Origin: Flavobacteriaceae bacterium PS02334
GTDB taxonomy: Bacteria; Bacteroidota; Bacteroidia; Flavobacteriales; Flavobacteriaceae
Direction of reading: 5' to 3'
Assembly: GCA_029959295.1 (NCBI GenBank)
Contig: JASCOH010000006.1
Location: 62,001 to 126,000 of the forward strand
DNA: 64,000 nucleotides
A model generated the notes under the pieces. The model saw only the letters and a list, made by a program, of their open reading frames with translations. It ran no database searches and was not told the DNA's origin. The position numbers and the translations under genes are program-made. Positions 1 through 8,621 of this stretch are shown one piece after another (within the stretch, counting starts at the first letter, position 1; each line of letters begins with the position of its first letter).

Positions 1-798
1 CAAAATTGGATTCAAAGTGTCATTTGCTGTTTCAAAACCTAAGATAGATTTCGGCACTTGCTTTACAAAAGAACTATCCAAAACAAAATCTTTAATATCA
101 GTTCCCATCAAAGCGACTAATTTATTGTTCAAATCTTTGACCTGGTCTTTGCTTTGGTTTAATTGAATTTTAGCACGAGAAACTTCCGCGGCAGCGAGCG
201 TAGAATCGACTCCGGCAAGCAAGCCATTTTTGACTCTGGCTGCGGCAATTCTATGAAAAACTATAGCACGACTGAGATTTTTTTCTTGGGAAATTAATAA
301 TCGCTGGCTGGCCAAAAGATTCAAGTAAGCTGCAGAAATTTTAATCTTTTGCTGGAACTTTTCTTGGTCTAAATCTTTTTCAAATCTTTGCGCATCGGCT
401 TTGGCCAAATTGATTCTTTGCCTAGTTCTTCCAAAAGTGAAAAAATCCCAGTTGACATTTACTAAATACAAAGCACCAAACGCGGCGTTCCAGTTTTGTT
501 CTGCCAAAGGCAATCCTGAAGAAGCAACTCCAAGACCTCCAAAACCATAAAGCGGTCCGTTTTGTCCGTTTACAGTTCCATAATCTTGTTGTGCGGCAAG
601 GTTTAAATTGGGCAGATAATCGCGCCGAACCTGCTTGACTGTTTCTTTTGAAGCGTCGGCATAGTAGCTTTTAGCCTTGATAGTCCCATAATTGGCGATT
701 CCGGTTTCTACGGCTTCCTTGAGAGAAAGCGTTTGTGAAAAGCCTTGGATGAAGAATACCAAAAAAAGAAAAAGGGGGAGCTTTTTTTTCGTCATCAT
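1..798 (-). CDS. TolC-family outer membrane efflux protein (partial, 3' end outside window)
   Basis: The first 266 residues are visible and the frame is still open at the window edge. An N-terminal signal peptide (MMTKKK, a hydrophobic stretch, then a QGFSQ cleavage region) is followed by TolC-type helical repeats: SLKEAVETGIANYG, a YLPNLNLAAQQ strand, and a long coiled region with LAKADAQRFEKDL and SRAKIQLNQSKDQV. Family members form the outer-membrane channel of tripartite (RND or ABC) efflux or type I export systems. Usual length is 420-480 residues, so roughly 40% is missing. Two adjacent ATG codons (796-798 and 793-795) could start the protein; the first is used here. The partner pump genes are presumably to the left. 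The substrate cannot be told from this fragment. Confidence 0.85.
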   Translation of the reverse strand, partial: MMTKKKLPLFLFLVFFIQGFSQTLSLKEAVETGIANYGTIKAKSYYADASKETVKQVRRDYLPNLNLAAQQDYGTVNGQNGPLYGFGGLGVASSGLPLAEQNWNAAFGALYLVNVNWDFFTFGRTRQRINLAKADAQRFEKDLDQEKFQQKIKISAAYLNLLASQRLLISQEKNLSRAIVFHRIAAARVKNGLLAGVDSTLAAAEVSRAKIQLNQSKDQVKDLNNKLVALMGTDIKDFVLDSSFVKQVPKSILGFETANDTLNPIL

Positions 799-820
799 TT
801 AATTCTAAGTTTTAAGAGTG

Positions 821-828
821 CAAATTTA
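821..828 (-). promoter_or_regulatory. -7 element TAAATTTG of the efflux gene
   Basis: On the minus strand TAAATTTG lies 22 bases upstream of the efflux start and matches the Bacteroidota -7 consensus TAnnTTTG. No convincing -33 TTG was found at the usual distance. Confidence 0.5.
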
Positions 829-930
829 GGGTGCAAGAAACTTATTATGCAGATTAAAGTGACAAATCCTTTTTGTAAAATGACGAATTGAATTGGTCAT
901 TAAATCGGCAATAAATTTAATTTTAAGTAG

Positions 931-938
931 TTACTTTG
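931..938 (+). promoter_or_regulatory. Probable -7 element upstream of the sensor kinase
   Basis: TTACTTTG differs from TAnnTTTG at one base and ends 21 bases before the kinase start at 960. It is a weak call because the -33 box is not clear. Confidence 0.3.
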
Positions 939-959
939 TAATCTTGAATTGGAAAAAAA

Positions 960-1997
960 ATGAAATGGAAACCCGAGAATGTCCTTGAAAATAAATGGTG
1001 GCAGGAAGTCGCAGTTTTGCTATTTTCTTTTTCGTTGTTTTCGATAAAAAATGACTGGATTTTACTAGAATCTGTGAGTACAATTTTTTCTGGAATTGCT
1101 TATTATTTTATACTTTATTCTCATGCGCAGGCGAACCGTTTTTTTCTGCTTCCAATATTATTGAAAAGAAATAAAGGCGCGCTTTACTTGATTCTTACGA
1201 CTCTTTTGGCATTGCTTTTTTCTGGAATTCTCTATGAATTGTCGCGAGCTTGGATTGAGAATGTTTCTACGCTTTATAAATTTTCGCACCAAAGAAGTTA
1301 CACTTATCAGCTTGCTTCTGTTGTTGGAACTTTGGTTTGTATTCTCGGTCCGATCATGTTTTTGAAATATTACAGCCACCAGAAAAAGCAGAACGAAGAA
1401 GAACTTTTAGTAAATCAAATACAGTTAAATTCTTTGCGAAGCCAATTAAATCCGCATTTTTTGTTCAATACTTTTAATACGCTTTATGGTATCAGTTTAG
1501 AATTTCCGCAACGAACGCCAGATCTGATCATGAAAGTTTCGCAGTTAATGCGCTATCAATTGGAAAGTAATGCCAAGCAATGTGTGACCTTAGAGGAAGA
1601 ATTGTCTTTCATAAATAGTTATATTCAGCTTGAAAAAGAGCGCGTCGGTTATCGCTGTGAAATTACGTATGAATGTAATATTGATAATGAAAATACGTAT
1701 AAAATTTCGCCGATGTTGCTGATTGCTTTTGTAGAAAATGCCTTTAAACACGGAACTTGTGCCATTGAAAACTGTTTTGTGCATATCAAAATCAATATTG
1801 AAAACGGCAAGCTGCAGATGAATATTGTAAATTCGATTCCAGATAAAAAGACGAATGTGGTTTCTACAAAAATCGGAATAAAAAATACTACTGAACGTCT
1901 CAAGTTGATTTATGGGAAAGATTACAACCTAGAGATTACAACGGTTTCCAAGACTTTTATCGTAGATTTGACATTGCTTTTGAAGAAAATTGTCTAA
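960..1997 (+). CDS. LytS-type sensor histidine kinase (His_kinase/PF06580 family)
   Basis: This is an inner-membrane sensor kinase that would phosphorylate the response regulator encoded next. The first ~140 residues hold about four hydrophobic segments, for example around residues 15-50, 70-90 and 115-135. The cytoplasmic part starts with KKQNEEELLVNQIQLNSLRSQLNPHFLFNTFN, where His166 is the expected phosphoacceptor of the LNPHFLFN motif. An N-box-like PMLLIAFVENAFKHG lies near residues 245-260 and a KIGIKNTTERL segment stands for the G box. The length (345) is normal for the family. There is no extracellular sensor domain, so the stimulus is unknown. The gene is a two-gene operon with the LytTR regulator, one base separating stop and start. 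Confidence 0.9.
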   Translation: MKWKPENVLENKWWQEVAVLLFSFSLFSIKNDWILLESVSTIFSGIAYYFILYSHAQANRFFLLPILLKRNKGALYLILTTLLALLFSGILYELSRAWIENVSTLYKFSHQRSYTYQLASVVGTLVCILGPIMFLKYYSHQKKQNEEELLVNQIQLNSLRSQLNPHFLFNTFNTLYGISLEFPQRTPDLIMKVSQLMRYQLESNAKQCVTLEEELSFINSYIQLEKERVGYRCEITYECNIDNENTYKISPMLLIAFVENAFKHGTCAIENCFVHIKINIENGKLQMNIVNSIPDKKTNVVSTKIGIKNTTERLKLIYGKDYNLEITTVSKTFIVDLTLLLKKIV

Positions 1998-1998
1998 G

Positions 1999-2694
1999 AT
2001 GGAACAGAAGAAATGTATAATCGTTGATGATGAGCCGGCTGCACATTATGTGCTGGTCAATTATATTCGCCAGAATCCTAGTTTAGAGCTTGTTTTTCAA
2101 TGTTATAACGGAATCGAAGCAATGAATTATCTTCGGGAAAATCAAGTCGATTTGATGTTTTTAGATATTGACATGCCCGAAATTACAGGACTGGAATTAT
2201 TGAAAATTATTCCGTTGCCGCCAAAGACGATTTTGACGACTGCTTACTCAGAATTTGCTTTGGAAAGTTATGATTATGGCGTCATCGATTATCTTTTAAA
2301 ACCTATTTATTTTCCGAGATTCTTGAAATCTATTGAACGGTTTCTGGCTTTATATGAAGAGAAAAAAACTATAGCTACAAGTCTTTTTGTTTCCATAAAA
2401 ACCGATGGAATTATTTTAGATTTGGATGTAAGAAAGATACTTTTTGCCCAAAGCTATGGCAATTATGTCAAGATATTCACAACTACGAAAACCTATTTGG
2501 CTTCAATGACAACCAATGAATTGGAGCAAAATCTTCCTCATGAATCTTTTCTGCGAGTGCATAAATCCTATATTATTGCGCTTGAGAAAATTGAAGATTG
2601 CGATCGCGACACGGTTACAATCAGCAAAGAAAAAATTCCAGTCGGAATTACGTATCGAAGAGAACTTGCAGAACGTTTGAAGCATAAATTGTAG
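1999..2694 (+). CDS. LytTR-family response regulator
   Basis: This is a DNA-binding response regulator, partner of the preceding kinase. The receiver domain spans about residues 3-115: acidic pocket VDDEP, phosphorylated Asp56 in LMFLDIDMPE, a TTAYSEFA switch region and LLKPI with the conserved Lys. The LytTR DNA-binding domain spans about 130-231, with ILFAQSYGNYVKIFT and FLRVHKSYIIAL. The ATG at 1999 is preferred over an in-frame TTG at 1990 because the ATG follows the kinase stop after one base and gives the usual MxxxKCIIVDDEP start. This leaves 231 residues. Target genes are unknown; autoregulation is common in this family but is not shown by the sequence. Confidence 0.92.
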   Translation: MEQKKCIIVDDEPAAHYVLVNYIRQNPSLELVFQCYNGIEAMNYLRENQVDLMFLDIDMPEITGLELLKIIPLPPKTILTTAYSEFALESYDYGVIDYLLKPIYFPRFLKSIERFLALYEEKKTIATSLFVSIKTDGIILDLDVRKILFAQSYGNYVKIFTTTKTYLASMTTNELEQNLPHESFLRVHKSYIIALEKIEDCDRDTVTISKEKIPVGITYRRELAERLKHKL

Positions 2695-2744
2695 TTTAGT
2701 TTGCTTCATTTTCCTTAAATTTACGTTCCAAATCACAATAAATA

Positions 2745-4889
2745 ATGAGAAAAAAATCCTTTTTCCTCTTGCTGGCCATTGGAAATATGCTGGCAGTGGA
2801 AGCTCAAGAAAATAAACAGACTATGAATCCATTTTTTCAAGCATACAATACACCGTTCGAAGTACCGCCTTTTGACAAGATTAAAAACGAACATTTCAAG
2901 CCGGCGATTTTAGAAGGAATTAAAAAGAAAGAAGCTGAGGTTGATGCAATTGTAAATAATCCAGAAGCGCCAAATTTTGAAAATACCGTTCTGGCAATGG
3001 AAAACGCAGGCGAATTATTGTCAAATGTAAATGTGGTTTTTTCCAATTTAAACGGGGCAAATACCAATGACAAACTGCAGAAAATCGCAAAAGAAGTTTC
3101 TCCGAATTTAGCTGCTCATAACGATAATATTTACTTAAACGAAAAATTATTTGCTAGAATTAAAGCTGTTTGGGACAAAAGAGAATCTTTGAAATTGAAT
3201 TTGGAACAAGCGAAGATCTTAGAAAATCTTCATAAAGCTTTTGTCAGAAGTGGCGCCAATTTATCAAACGAAGACAAAGACAAACTGCGTAAAATCAATG
3301 CCGAACTTTCGATAACTGCTTTAAAATATGGACAGAATATTTTAGCCGAAACCAATAAATACGAACTGGTAATTTCAGATAAAAAAGAATTGTCAGGCTT
3401 GCCACAAGAATTAATCAACGCCGCCGCGGAAGATGCAAAAGCGAAAGGCAAAGACGGGAAATGGGTTTTCACGCTTTCAAATTCTAGTGTAATGCCGTTT
3501 CTGCAATACAGTTCCAATAGAAAACTACGTCAAGAAATTTGGAATGCGTATCAAACAAAAGCCAATCATGATGATGGATTGGACAACAAAGAAAATGCTA
3601 TAAAACTAGCAAATCTTCGTGGTGAAAAAGCGAGATTGTTAGGCTACAAATCACATTCTGATTATGTTTTGGAAGAATCAATGGCGAAAAATCCAGAGAA
3701 TGTAGCCAAACTTTTGAATGATTTGTGGAAGCCAGCTTTGGAAAAGGCCAAAACCGAAGTTTCCGACATTCAAAAAATGATGGACAAAGACGGAATCAAA
3801 GATAAAGTGCAACCTTATGATTGGAGATATTACACCGAAAAAATCAGGAAGCAACGCTTTGATTTAGACGAGCAAGAATTGAAGCCTTATTTCAGTTTGG
3901 GAAATGTAAGAGGTGGTGTTTTTCAAGTAACTGAAAAATTATACGGATTAAAATTCAAGCAGTTGAATGATGTTCCAAAATACCACGAAGAAGTGACCGT
4001 TTGGGAAGTTACCGAAGCAGACGGAACCCACGTTGGGATTTTATATATGGACTTTTTTCCGAGAGCTTCAAAAAGAGGCGGTGCTTGGATGACATCTTAT
4101 CGAAGCCAAAAAACAGTCAACGGAGAAAGAAAAGCGCCGGTAATTTCAATTGTCTGCAACTTTACAAAGCCAACAGGCGAGACGCCGGCTTTATTAACTT
4201 TCGATGAGGTAACAACATTTTTTCACGAATTTGGTCACGCTTTGCACGGATTATTATCTAATGTAACTTACAAAAGCTTAGCAGGAACAAGCGTTCCGAG
4301 AGATTTCGTAGAATTGCCATCGCAAGTAATGGAAAATTGGGCTGCAGAGCCAGAAGTTTTGAAAATGTATGCTAAACATTATAAAACAGGTGAAGTGATT
4401 CCAGATGCGTTAATCCAAAAACTGCAAAAATCGGGAACTTTTGATCAAGGTTTTGCAACCGTAGAATATTTGGCCGTGTCATTTTTAGATATGGATTACC
4501 ATTCTCAAACGGCTCCAATTACGCTTGACGTCAATACTTTTGAGAAAAATTCTATGAAAAAAATCGGATTGATTGATGCAATTATTCCAAGATACAGAAC
4601 AACTTATTTTCAGCATATTTTTTCAGGAGGTTATTCTTCAGGATATTACAGCTATATCTGGTCAGGAGTTTTAGATACCGACGCATTTGAAGCGTTTAAA
4701 ACCACAACACTTTTCAATCCGGAAAAAGCAAAATTATTCAGAAAAAATGTCCTAGAAAAAGGAGGAACCGAAGATCCGATGGTTTTATACAAAAGATTCC
4801 GTGGCGCTGAACCAAGTGTGGAACCGCTTTTAAGAAAGAGAGGATTGGATAAAAAACCAGAAACTCCTACAAAGAAAATCAAAGGATAA
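2745..4889 (+). CDS. dcp: Secreted M3-family zinc metallopeptidase (Dcp/oligopeptidase A type)
   Basis: This is a peptidyl-dipeptidase or oligopeptidase of the thimet family that degrades short peptides. An N-terminal signal peptide (MRKKSFFLLLAIG to VEAQ) points to the periplasm. The zinc site is complete: His494 and His498 in FFHEFGHALH, catalytic Glu495, and third ligand Glu523 in DFVELPSQ. The C-terminal half shows conserved family blocks such as GTFDQGFATVEYLA and a Y-rich GGYSSGYYSYIWS that binds substrate. At 714 residues it is full length for Dcp. The last residues (KKPETPTKKIKG) form a basic tail. It stands alone, followed by a strong bidirectional terminator. Dcp versus OpdA specificity cannot be decided from sequence reading alone. 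Confidence 0.92.
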   Translation: MRKKSFFLLLAIGNMLAVEAQENKQTMNPFFQAYNTPFEVPPFDKIKNEHFKPAILEGIKKKEAEVDAIVNNPEAPNFENTVLAMENAGELLSNVNVVFSNLNGANTNDKLQKIAKEVSPNLAAHNDNIYLNEKLFARIKAVWDKRESLKLNLEQAKILENLHKAFVRSGANLSNEDKDKLRKINAELSITALKYGQNILAETNKYELVISDKKELSGLPQELINAAAEDAKAKGKDGKWVFTLSNSSVMPFLQYSSNRKLRQEIWNAYQTKANHDDGLDNKENAIKLANLRGEKARLLGYKSHSDYVLEESMAKNPENVAKLLNDLWKPALEKAKTEVSDIQKMMDKDGIKDKVQPYDWRYYTEKIRKQRFDLDEQELKPYFSLGNVRGGVFQVTEKLYGLKFKQLNDVPKYHEEVTVWEVTEADGTHVGILYMDFFPRASKRGGAWMTSYRSQKTVNGERKAPVISIVCNFTKPTGETPALLTFDEVTTFFHEFGHALHGLLSNVTYKSLAGTSVPRDFVELPSQVMENWAAEPEVLKMYAKHYKTGEVIPDALIQKLQKSGTFDQGFATVEYLAVSFLDMDYHSQTAPITLDVNTFEKNSMKKIGLIDAIIPRYRTTYFQHIFSGGYSSGYYSYIWSGVLDTDAFEAFKTTTLFNPEKAKLFRKNVLEKGGTEDPMVLYKRFRGAEPSVEPLLRKRGLDKKPETPTKKIKG

Positions 4890-4900
4890 GTCTTTAAAAA

Positions 4901-4956
4901 TCTGAGACCCGAGAACGTAGTTCGAACAGACGAAGTAAATCTGTGTTCAATTTTAC
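4901..4956 (+). repeat. Dispersed repeat copy 1 (GACGAAGTAAATCTGTGTT family)
   Basis: About 55 bp here align with 9831-9885. They share a 19-base identical block (4929-4947 and 9856-9874) plus an upstream GAC-CGAGA match and a downstream ATTTT. Both copies sit just past the end of a gene cluster. Confidence 0.6.
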
Positions 4957-4961
4957 AAAGC

Positions 4962-4993
4962 AAAAAAGCCCTTGAAATCTCAAGGGTTTTTTT
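4962..4993. terminator. Bidirectional intrinsic terminator between dcp and the NTF2-like gene
   Basis: The stem CCCTTGA (4969-4975) pairs with TCAAGGG (4980-4986) across a 4-base loop. Seven T follow on the plus strand and six A precede, giving a T-run for the minus strand. The two flanking genes converge here. Confidence 0.85.
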
Positions 4994-4995
4994 AT

Positions 4996-5358
4996 TTATC
5001 CGTGATAAACGCGCGAAGCAATAATCTTTCCGTCTTTAACTTCCAGAACTTCGGCAACAAGCATATCTTCCTCGCCATCAACATTTCTCACATATTCCAT
5101 AAAAACTCTGTCGCTGTTTGCTGTCAAAGAAGTCACTTTATAATGCAAAGAAGGCAAACGCTCAAAAGCATCTTTCCACCATTCGCGCATTGCAGATTTT
5201 CCTTCCACAAACCCATTAGTTTCGGGCTTTCTGATTTTTAATTTCGGACTAAAATGTTTCGCTTCCTCATCATAAAGTGACAAAAGTTGCTCTAAATTAT
5301 GACTATTAAAAGCATCAAACCAACGAAAAGCAATAGATTGTAAAGTTTCTGGATTCAT
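4996..5358 (-). CDS. NTF2-like / SnoaL-like small protein
   Basis: A 120-residue protein with the cone-shaped alpha+beta barrel pattern of the NTF2/SnoaL superfamily. It has an N-terminal helix with AFRWFDAFNSHNLEQLLSLYDEEAKHFSPKL, then KSAMREWWKDAFERLPSLHYKVTSL, then beta strands ending in VLEVKDGKIIASRVYHG. Such proteins bind small molecules or act as isomerases or hydrolases; the ligand is unknown. The ATG at 5358 is chosen because the longer reading frame to 5415 runs through a hairpin repeat and adds 19 residues not expected in the family. It lies downstream of rluB on the same strand. Confidence 0.75.
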   Translation of the reverse strand: MNPETLQSIAFRWFDAFNSHNLEQLLSLYDEEAKHFSPKLKIRKPETNGFVEGKSAMREWWKDAFERLPSLHYKVTSLTANSDRVFMEYVRNVDGEEDMLVAEVLEVKDGKIIASRVYHG

Positions 5359-5377
5359 ATATTTTGTAAAGTAAAAA

Positions 5378-5412
5378 CCGCAGATTACAGAAAAAATCTG
5401 CGAATCTGCGGT
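5378..5412. repeat. Imperfect palindrome of the ACCGCAGATT family
   Basis: The left arm ACCGCAGATTACAGA pairs imperfectly with a right arm ending CTGCGGT. The same core word, ACCGCAGATTC(A/G)CAGATT, recurs at 9755-9772 and in reverse near 20860-20880. It lies in the leader of the NTF2-like gene. Confidence 0.55.
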
Positions 5413-5451
5413 CAATTTTATTTTTTGTTAATCGTAAAATCTGTGTTCAGA

Positions 5452-6363
5452 CTAAACGTTTTTCAAATTGATAATTTCCTGTTCCGTCAAAAATCTATAA
5501 TTTCCTCTCGGAAGATTTTTCTTCGTCAAACCAGCAAAAGCCACACGGTCAATTCTCAAAACATCATAGCTCAAATGCTCAAAAATATGGCGAACCACTT
5601 TCACATTTGAAGTACGCAATTTAAGTCCGATTTCACTTTTGGGTTGGTCGTCGATGTAGCTAATTTCTTCAACGCTAACACGGTGACCTTCGATTGTCAT
5701 TCCTTTTTGAATTTTCTCCAAATCCTCAAATTTCAAGTTTTTGTCTAAAGAAACTTGGTATATTTTAGAAGATTTCTGATTCGGAATCGTGAATTTACGC
5801 AACATATCCGTGTCGTTCGTGAACAACAACAAGCCAGTCGTGTTTTTGTCCATTCTTCCCACAGGAGAAAGCAACGTTTTTGTCGCACCACGAACTAATT
5901 CTGAAACATTTCTGTGTTCAAAACCTTCGTCCAAGGCAGTCGTAAAGTTTTTTGGCTTGTTTAAAAGCAAGTATTCCTTTTTCTCCGGAGTCAAAACACT
6001 TCCGTCAAAATTCACTATATCCGTAGCTTTTACAAGGTATCCCATTTCAGTAACCGGAATTCCGTTCACTTTCACATTCCCAGATTGGATGTAAATATCA
6101 GCCTCGCGACGAGAGCAAACTCCCGAATTCGCGATGTATTTGTTCAGACGCATTTCGCCTTCCGCTTTCTGTCTTTTCGGAGCTTGGTTCGCTTTCTTTG
6201 CAGGCTTTTCCGGATTCACATCCGCCGCTTTTGCTACAGTTGGCTTCGCTTTTTTCGGCCCTTGAGCTCTCTTTGGCAACGCTGGTTTAGACTTGCTAAA
6301 ACTGCTTTTTCCACCAGATCTGTTTGAGGCGCTTCCCTTTTTGCCTCCGTCATTCTTGTTCAT
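5452..6363 (-). CDS. rluB: Ribosomal large subunit pseudouridine synthase, RluB/RsuA family
   Basis: Converts a uridine of rRNA to pseudouridine. After a ~70-residue basic low-complexity N-terminus (KPALPKRAQGPKKAKP and similar), an S4 RNA-binding domain (MRLNKYIANSGVCSRREAD) is followed by the catalytic domain. The catalytic Asp lies in GRMDKNTTGLLLFTND, and the characteristic YLLLNKPK is present. The C-terminus has LRTSNVKVVRHIFEHL. The ATG at 6363 is chosen because a clear -7 promoter element (6379-6386) lies between it and the upstream ATG at 6390, so the longer form could not be translated from that transcript. That leaves 303 residues. The K/S/A-rich extension is common in Bacteroidota orthologues. 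RluB versus RluF or RsuA is inferred. Confidence 0.88.
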   Translation of the reverse strand: MNKNDGGKKGSASNRSGGKSSFSKSKPALPKRAQGPKKAKPTVAKAADVNPEKPAKKANQAPKRQKAEGEMRLNKYIANSGVCSRREADIYIQSGNVKVNGIPVTEMGYLVKATDIVNFDGSVLTPEKKEYLLLNKPKNFTTALDEGFEHRNVSELVRGATKTLLSPVGRMDKNTTGLLLFTNDTDMLRKFTIPNQKSSKIYQVSLDKNLKFEDLEKIQKGMTIEGHRVSVEEISYIDDQPKSEIGLKLRTSNVKVVRHIFEHLSYDVLRIDRVAFAGLTKKNLPRGNYRFLTEQEIINLKNV

Positions 6364-6378
6364 TGTTCTAAATTTGTG

Positions 6379-6386
6379 CAAAGATA
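6379..6386 (-). promoter_or_regulatory. -7 element TATCTTTG for rluB
   Basis: On the minus strand TATCTTTGCAC matches TAnnTTTG exactly. It decides the rluB start at 6363, because transcription would begin downstream of the alternative ATG at 6390. Confidence 0.65.
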
Positions 6387-6459
6387 GCATTTTTCGACGG
6401 TAAATCCCTAGTCTATTGGACGATTCGATTTTTTTAGATTTATCTTGAAGAATTTTTGG

Positions 6460-6604
6460 AAGCTATTTCCTGCTTTTCACTCCAAGTCCTCATGAAAAAA
6501 CTAATGTTTCTAATTTTTAAAAACGAGCTTCCGTTGGTCGCTGTTTTTAAAAAAGAAACATAAAGTTTTTTCATTCCGGGCTTTCCGTTGCAATCAGGGC
6601 TAGT
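6460..6604 (-). repeat. Flavobacterial long-palindrome repeat, copy A (CTAGCCC...GGAGTGAAAAGC)
   Basis: Read on the minus strand, the element begins CTAGCCCTGATTG and ends with GGAGTGAAAAGCAGGA. Between them is a long imperfect inverted repeat (about 6493-6571: GAAAAAACT/TGTTTCT arms and their complements). A second, shorter element with the same two ends lies at 13008-13090. The stop codon TAG of the upstream prenyltransferase gene (6600-6602) is part of the CTAGCCC end. Confidence 0.65.
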
Positions 6605-7559
6605 GCCCGTTTAACGCTAACAAAACCTTTTTTCCATGCCACAAAACTGTGGGGTCAATTAAAACAATGCAGAAAACGCCAGCCACAATTATGAATTTCA
6701 AGAGATTGTGAAGCTTTAAAAAATCTGCTGTCTGATGAGATTTCCAAAGCTGTATCAAGAAAAAAATCATCAAAATCATACAGACATAAAAGTAAATGAC
6801 CATATAACCGACTTCATAAATATCAACTAAAAGATAAACAGGAATCACAGTCAAAATTGTTAAAACCGTGATCGCAATTTTAGAAACTCTTTCTCCATAA
6901 ACCACAGGAACCGTCTTGTAATCAGTGACAAAATCACCTTTCATGTTTTCCAAATCCTTGATCATTTCCCGAATAAGAATCAGCAGAAACAAGAAACTCG
7001 CATGGCCAAAAATAATTCCGATTTTCTGCCAGTCATATTCTAAATATTGTCCTTTGAAATAATAAAGCAAAATTCCGAAGAAAGGAAAAACCGCCAAAAC
7101 TGAAGCCGTCAAATTCCCAATTATCGGATATTTTTTCAACTTATGAGAGTAAAACCAAATTAGAAAAATATAAGCGGAATAAAATAAGCTGACACGCCAA
7201 GAAACGAAATAGGCTAAAAATACGGATAGAAAATTCAGTCCGAAATAAACGTAAAGCTTCGTTTTTTGGCTCACTAAACGATCCAACATCGACTTATTTG
7301 GTCGATTAATTAAATCTTTCTGTGCATCATAAAAGTTATTGATGATATATCCCGAAGCAATGCAGAAGCTTGAAACCAATACTAAAATAAACAGGTTGAT
7401 ATCCAAAATTACATCCAAAGCCCGTACATCTTCAGGCGACAAAATAAAAATTGCCGAAAGATATTGCGCTAAAACAATAACAGGAATATTGTACCCGCGA
7501 ACCACAGAAAACAAACTGATAATTTTCATTACAAGAAGTTTGTTCTTTCTGCTTAGCAT
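6600..7559 (-). CDS. UbiA-family polyprenyltransferase (membrane)
   Basis: An integral-membrane prenyltransferase that transfers a polyprenyl chain to an acceptor. Both Asp-rich motifs are present: NNFYDAQKD at residues 74-82 and DLENMKGDFVTD from residue 202, with the following KTVPVVYG typical of the family. At least eight hydrophobic segments are seen across 319 residues, a normal length. It is the last gene of an operon with two mevalonate-pathway genes, which supports a role in isoprenoid use. Candidates are a geranylgeranylglyceryl-phosphate synthase-like or a quinone-type prenyltransferase; the acceptor cannot be decided here. The stop codon falls at the very edge of a dispersed repeat. 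Confidence 0.85.
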   Translation of the reverse strand: MLSRKNKLLVMKIISLFSVVRGYNIPVIVLAQYLSAIFILSPEDVRALDVILDINLFILVLVSSFCIASGYIINNFYDAQKDLINRPNKSMLDRLVSQKTKLYVYFGLNFLSVFLAYFVSWRVSLFYSAYIFLIWFYSHKLKKYPIIGNLTASVLAVFPFFGILLYYFKGQYLEYDWQKIGIIFGHASFLFLLILIREMIKDLENMKGDFVTDYKTVPVVYGERVSKIAITVLTILTVIPVYLLVDIYEVGYMVIYFYVCMILMIFFLIQLWKSHQTADFLKLHNLLKFIIVAGVFCIVLIDPTVLWHGKKVLLALNGH

Positions 7560-7655
7560 TTTTTTGTGGTAAAGGGTTTTGGGTAATGGTCTAAGTTTTG
7601 ACCAAAACTAAAATTTATCTCGAAAAACTTTTGGCTTTTGCCTAATTTCTATTGC

Positions 7656-8594
7656 CTAGAATTGGTAAACAACTTCCAATTTATAATCTTTCAAAGCTTC
7701 TTTGGCTTTTTCATAATCTTGCGTAAATCCAAGAATATAACCGCCACCGCCAGAACCGCAAAGTTTCAAATAATAGTCATTTGAATCTAAACCTTTCTGC
7801 CAAATTCCGTGAAATTGCTCTGGAATCATCGGTTTGAAATTATTTAAAACCACTTTTGAAAGTTTTTTGGTGTTAGCCAACAAGCCTTTGATGTCTCCAT
7901 GAAGGAAATCGTCAATACTTGCGTCAGTATATTTTACGAATTGGTTTTTTACCATCGCTCTAAAGCCTTTGTCTTTCAAGCTTTCCATAAAAAGAGAAAC
8001 CATTGGAGCTGTTTCTTTTACTTTACCAGAATCCAACAAAAACACAGCGCCTTTACCAGTCAAACTCTGCGTTGGAATTCCAGTCGCTTCAATATTATCG
8101 TGCGAATTAATCAAAATCGGAATGCTCAAGTAGCTATTCAAAGGATCTAAACCTGAACTTGTTCCGTGGAAAAAAGATTCCATTTTTGAGAAAATCTGTT
8201 TCAATTTCAATAGTTTTTCACGAGTCAGGTTTTCCAAAACCGTGATTTTGTTTTCGGCATATTGGTCATAGATTGCAGCGACTAAAGCGCCACTGCTACC
8301 AATTCCATAGCCTTGCGGAATGCTGGAATCAAAATACATTCCGGCTTCAACATTCAGTTTTAGCAACTCAATATTGAATTTTACAAGCTCCGGATTTTCT
8401 TGTTGCATTGTTTCCAAATAAGCAACAAAACGCTTCAAGCTTGCATTTGATTTTTTAGCTTCATCAGAAAGATTGTCGTCAACCTTCAATCCGCCGTTGA
8501 AAAAATTATAGGGAATGGACAAACCTCGAGAACCTTTGTTGATTGCGTGCTCACCGAAGAGTAATATTTTTGAGTAAAATAATGGTCCTTTCAT
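7656..8594 (-). CDS. GHMP-family kinase, mevalonate kinase-like
   Basis: Probably phosphorylates mevalonate (or phosphomevalonate) with ATP. The N-terminal substrate segment is SKILLFGEHAINKGSRGLSIP. The ATP-binding GHMP motif PQGYGIGSSGALVAA is at residues 93-107 and the C-terminal glycine loop LCGSGGGGYILGF is near 282-294. At 312 residues it is typical of mevalonate kinase. The gene starts 27 bases after the mvaD stop and is followed by the prenyltransferase gene, one transcription unit. Mevalonate versus phosphomevalonate kinase is not separable by eye; GEHA is the classic mevalonate kinase motif, which favours the first. Confidence 0.85.
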   Translation of the reverse strand: MKGPLFYSKILLFGEHAINKGSRGLSIPYNFFNGGLKVDDNLSDEAKKSNASLKRFVAYLETMQQENPELVKFNIELLKLNVEAGMYFDSSIPQGYGIGSSGALVAAIYDQYAENKITVLENLTREKLLKLKQIFSKMESFFHGTSSGLDPLNSYLSIPILINSHDNIEATGIPTQSLTGKGAVFLLDSGKVKETAPMVSLFMESLKDKGFRAMVKNQFVKYTDASIDDFLHGDIKGLLANTKKLSKVVLNNFKPMIPEQFHGIWQKGLDSNDYYLKLCGSGGGGYILGFTQDYEKAKEALKDYKLEVVYQF

Positions 8595-8621
8595 ATCTTG
8601 TTTACTGGAGTTTAAATAAAA

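Noticed and set aside
4972-5241. Plus-strand frame opposite the NTF2-like gene
   Set aside because: It is the shadow of the minus gene and starts inside a terminator.
5359-5415. Upstream extension of the NTF2-like gene
   Set aside because: It runs through the ACCGCAGATT hairpin and adds 19 residues unlike the family.
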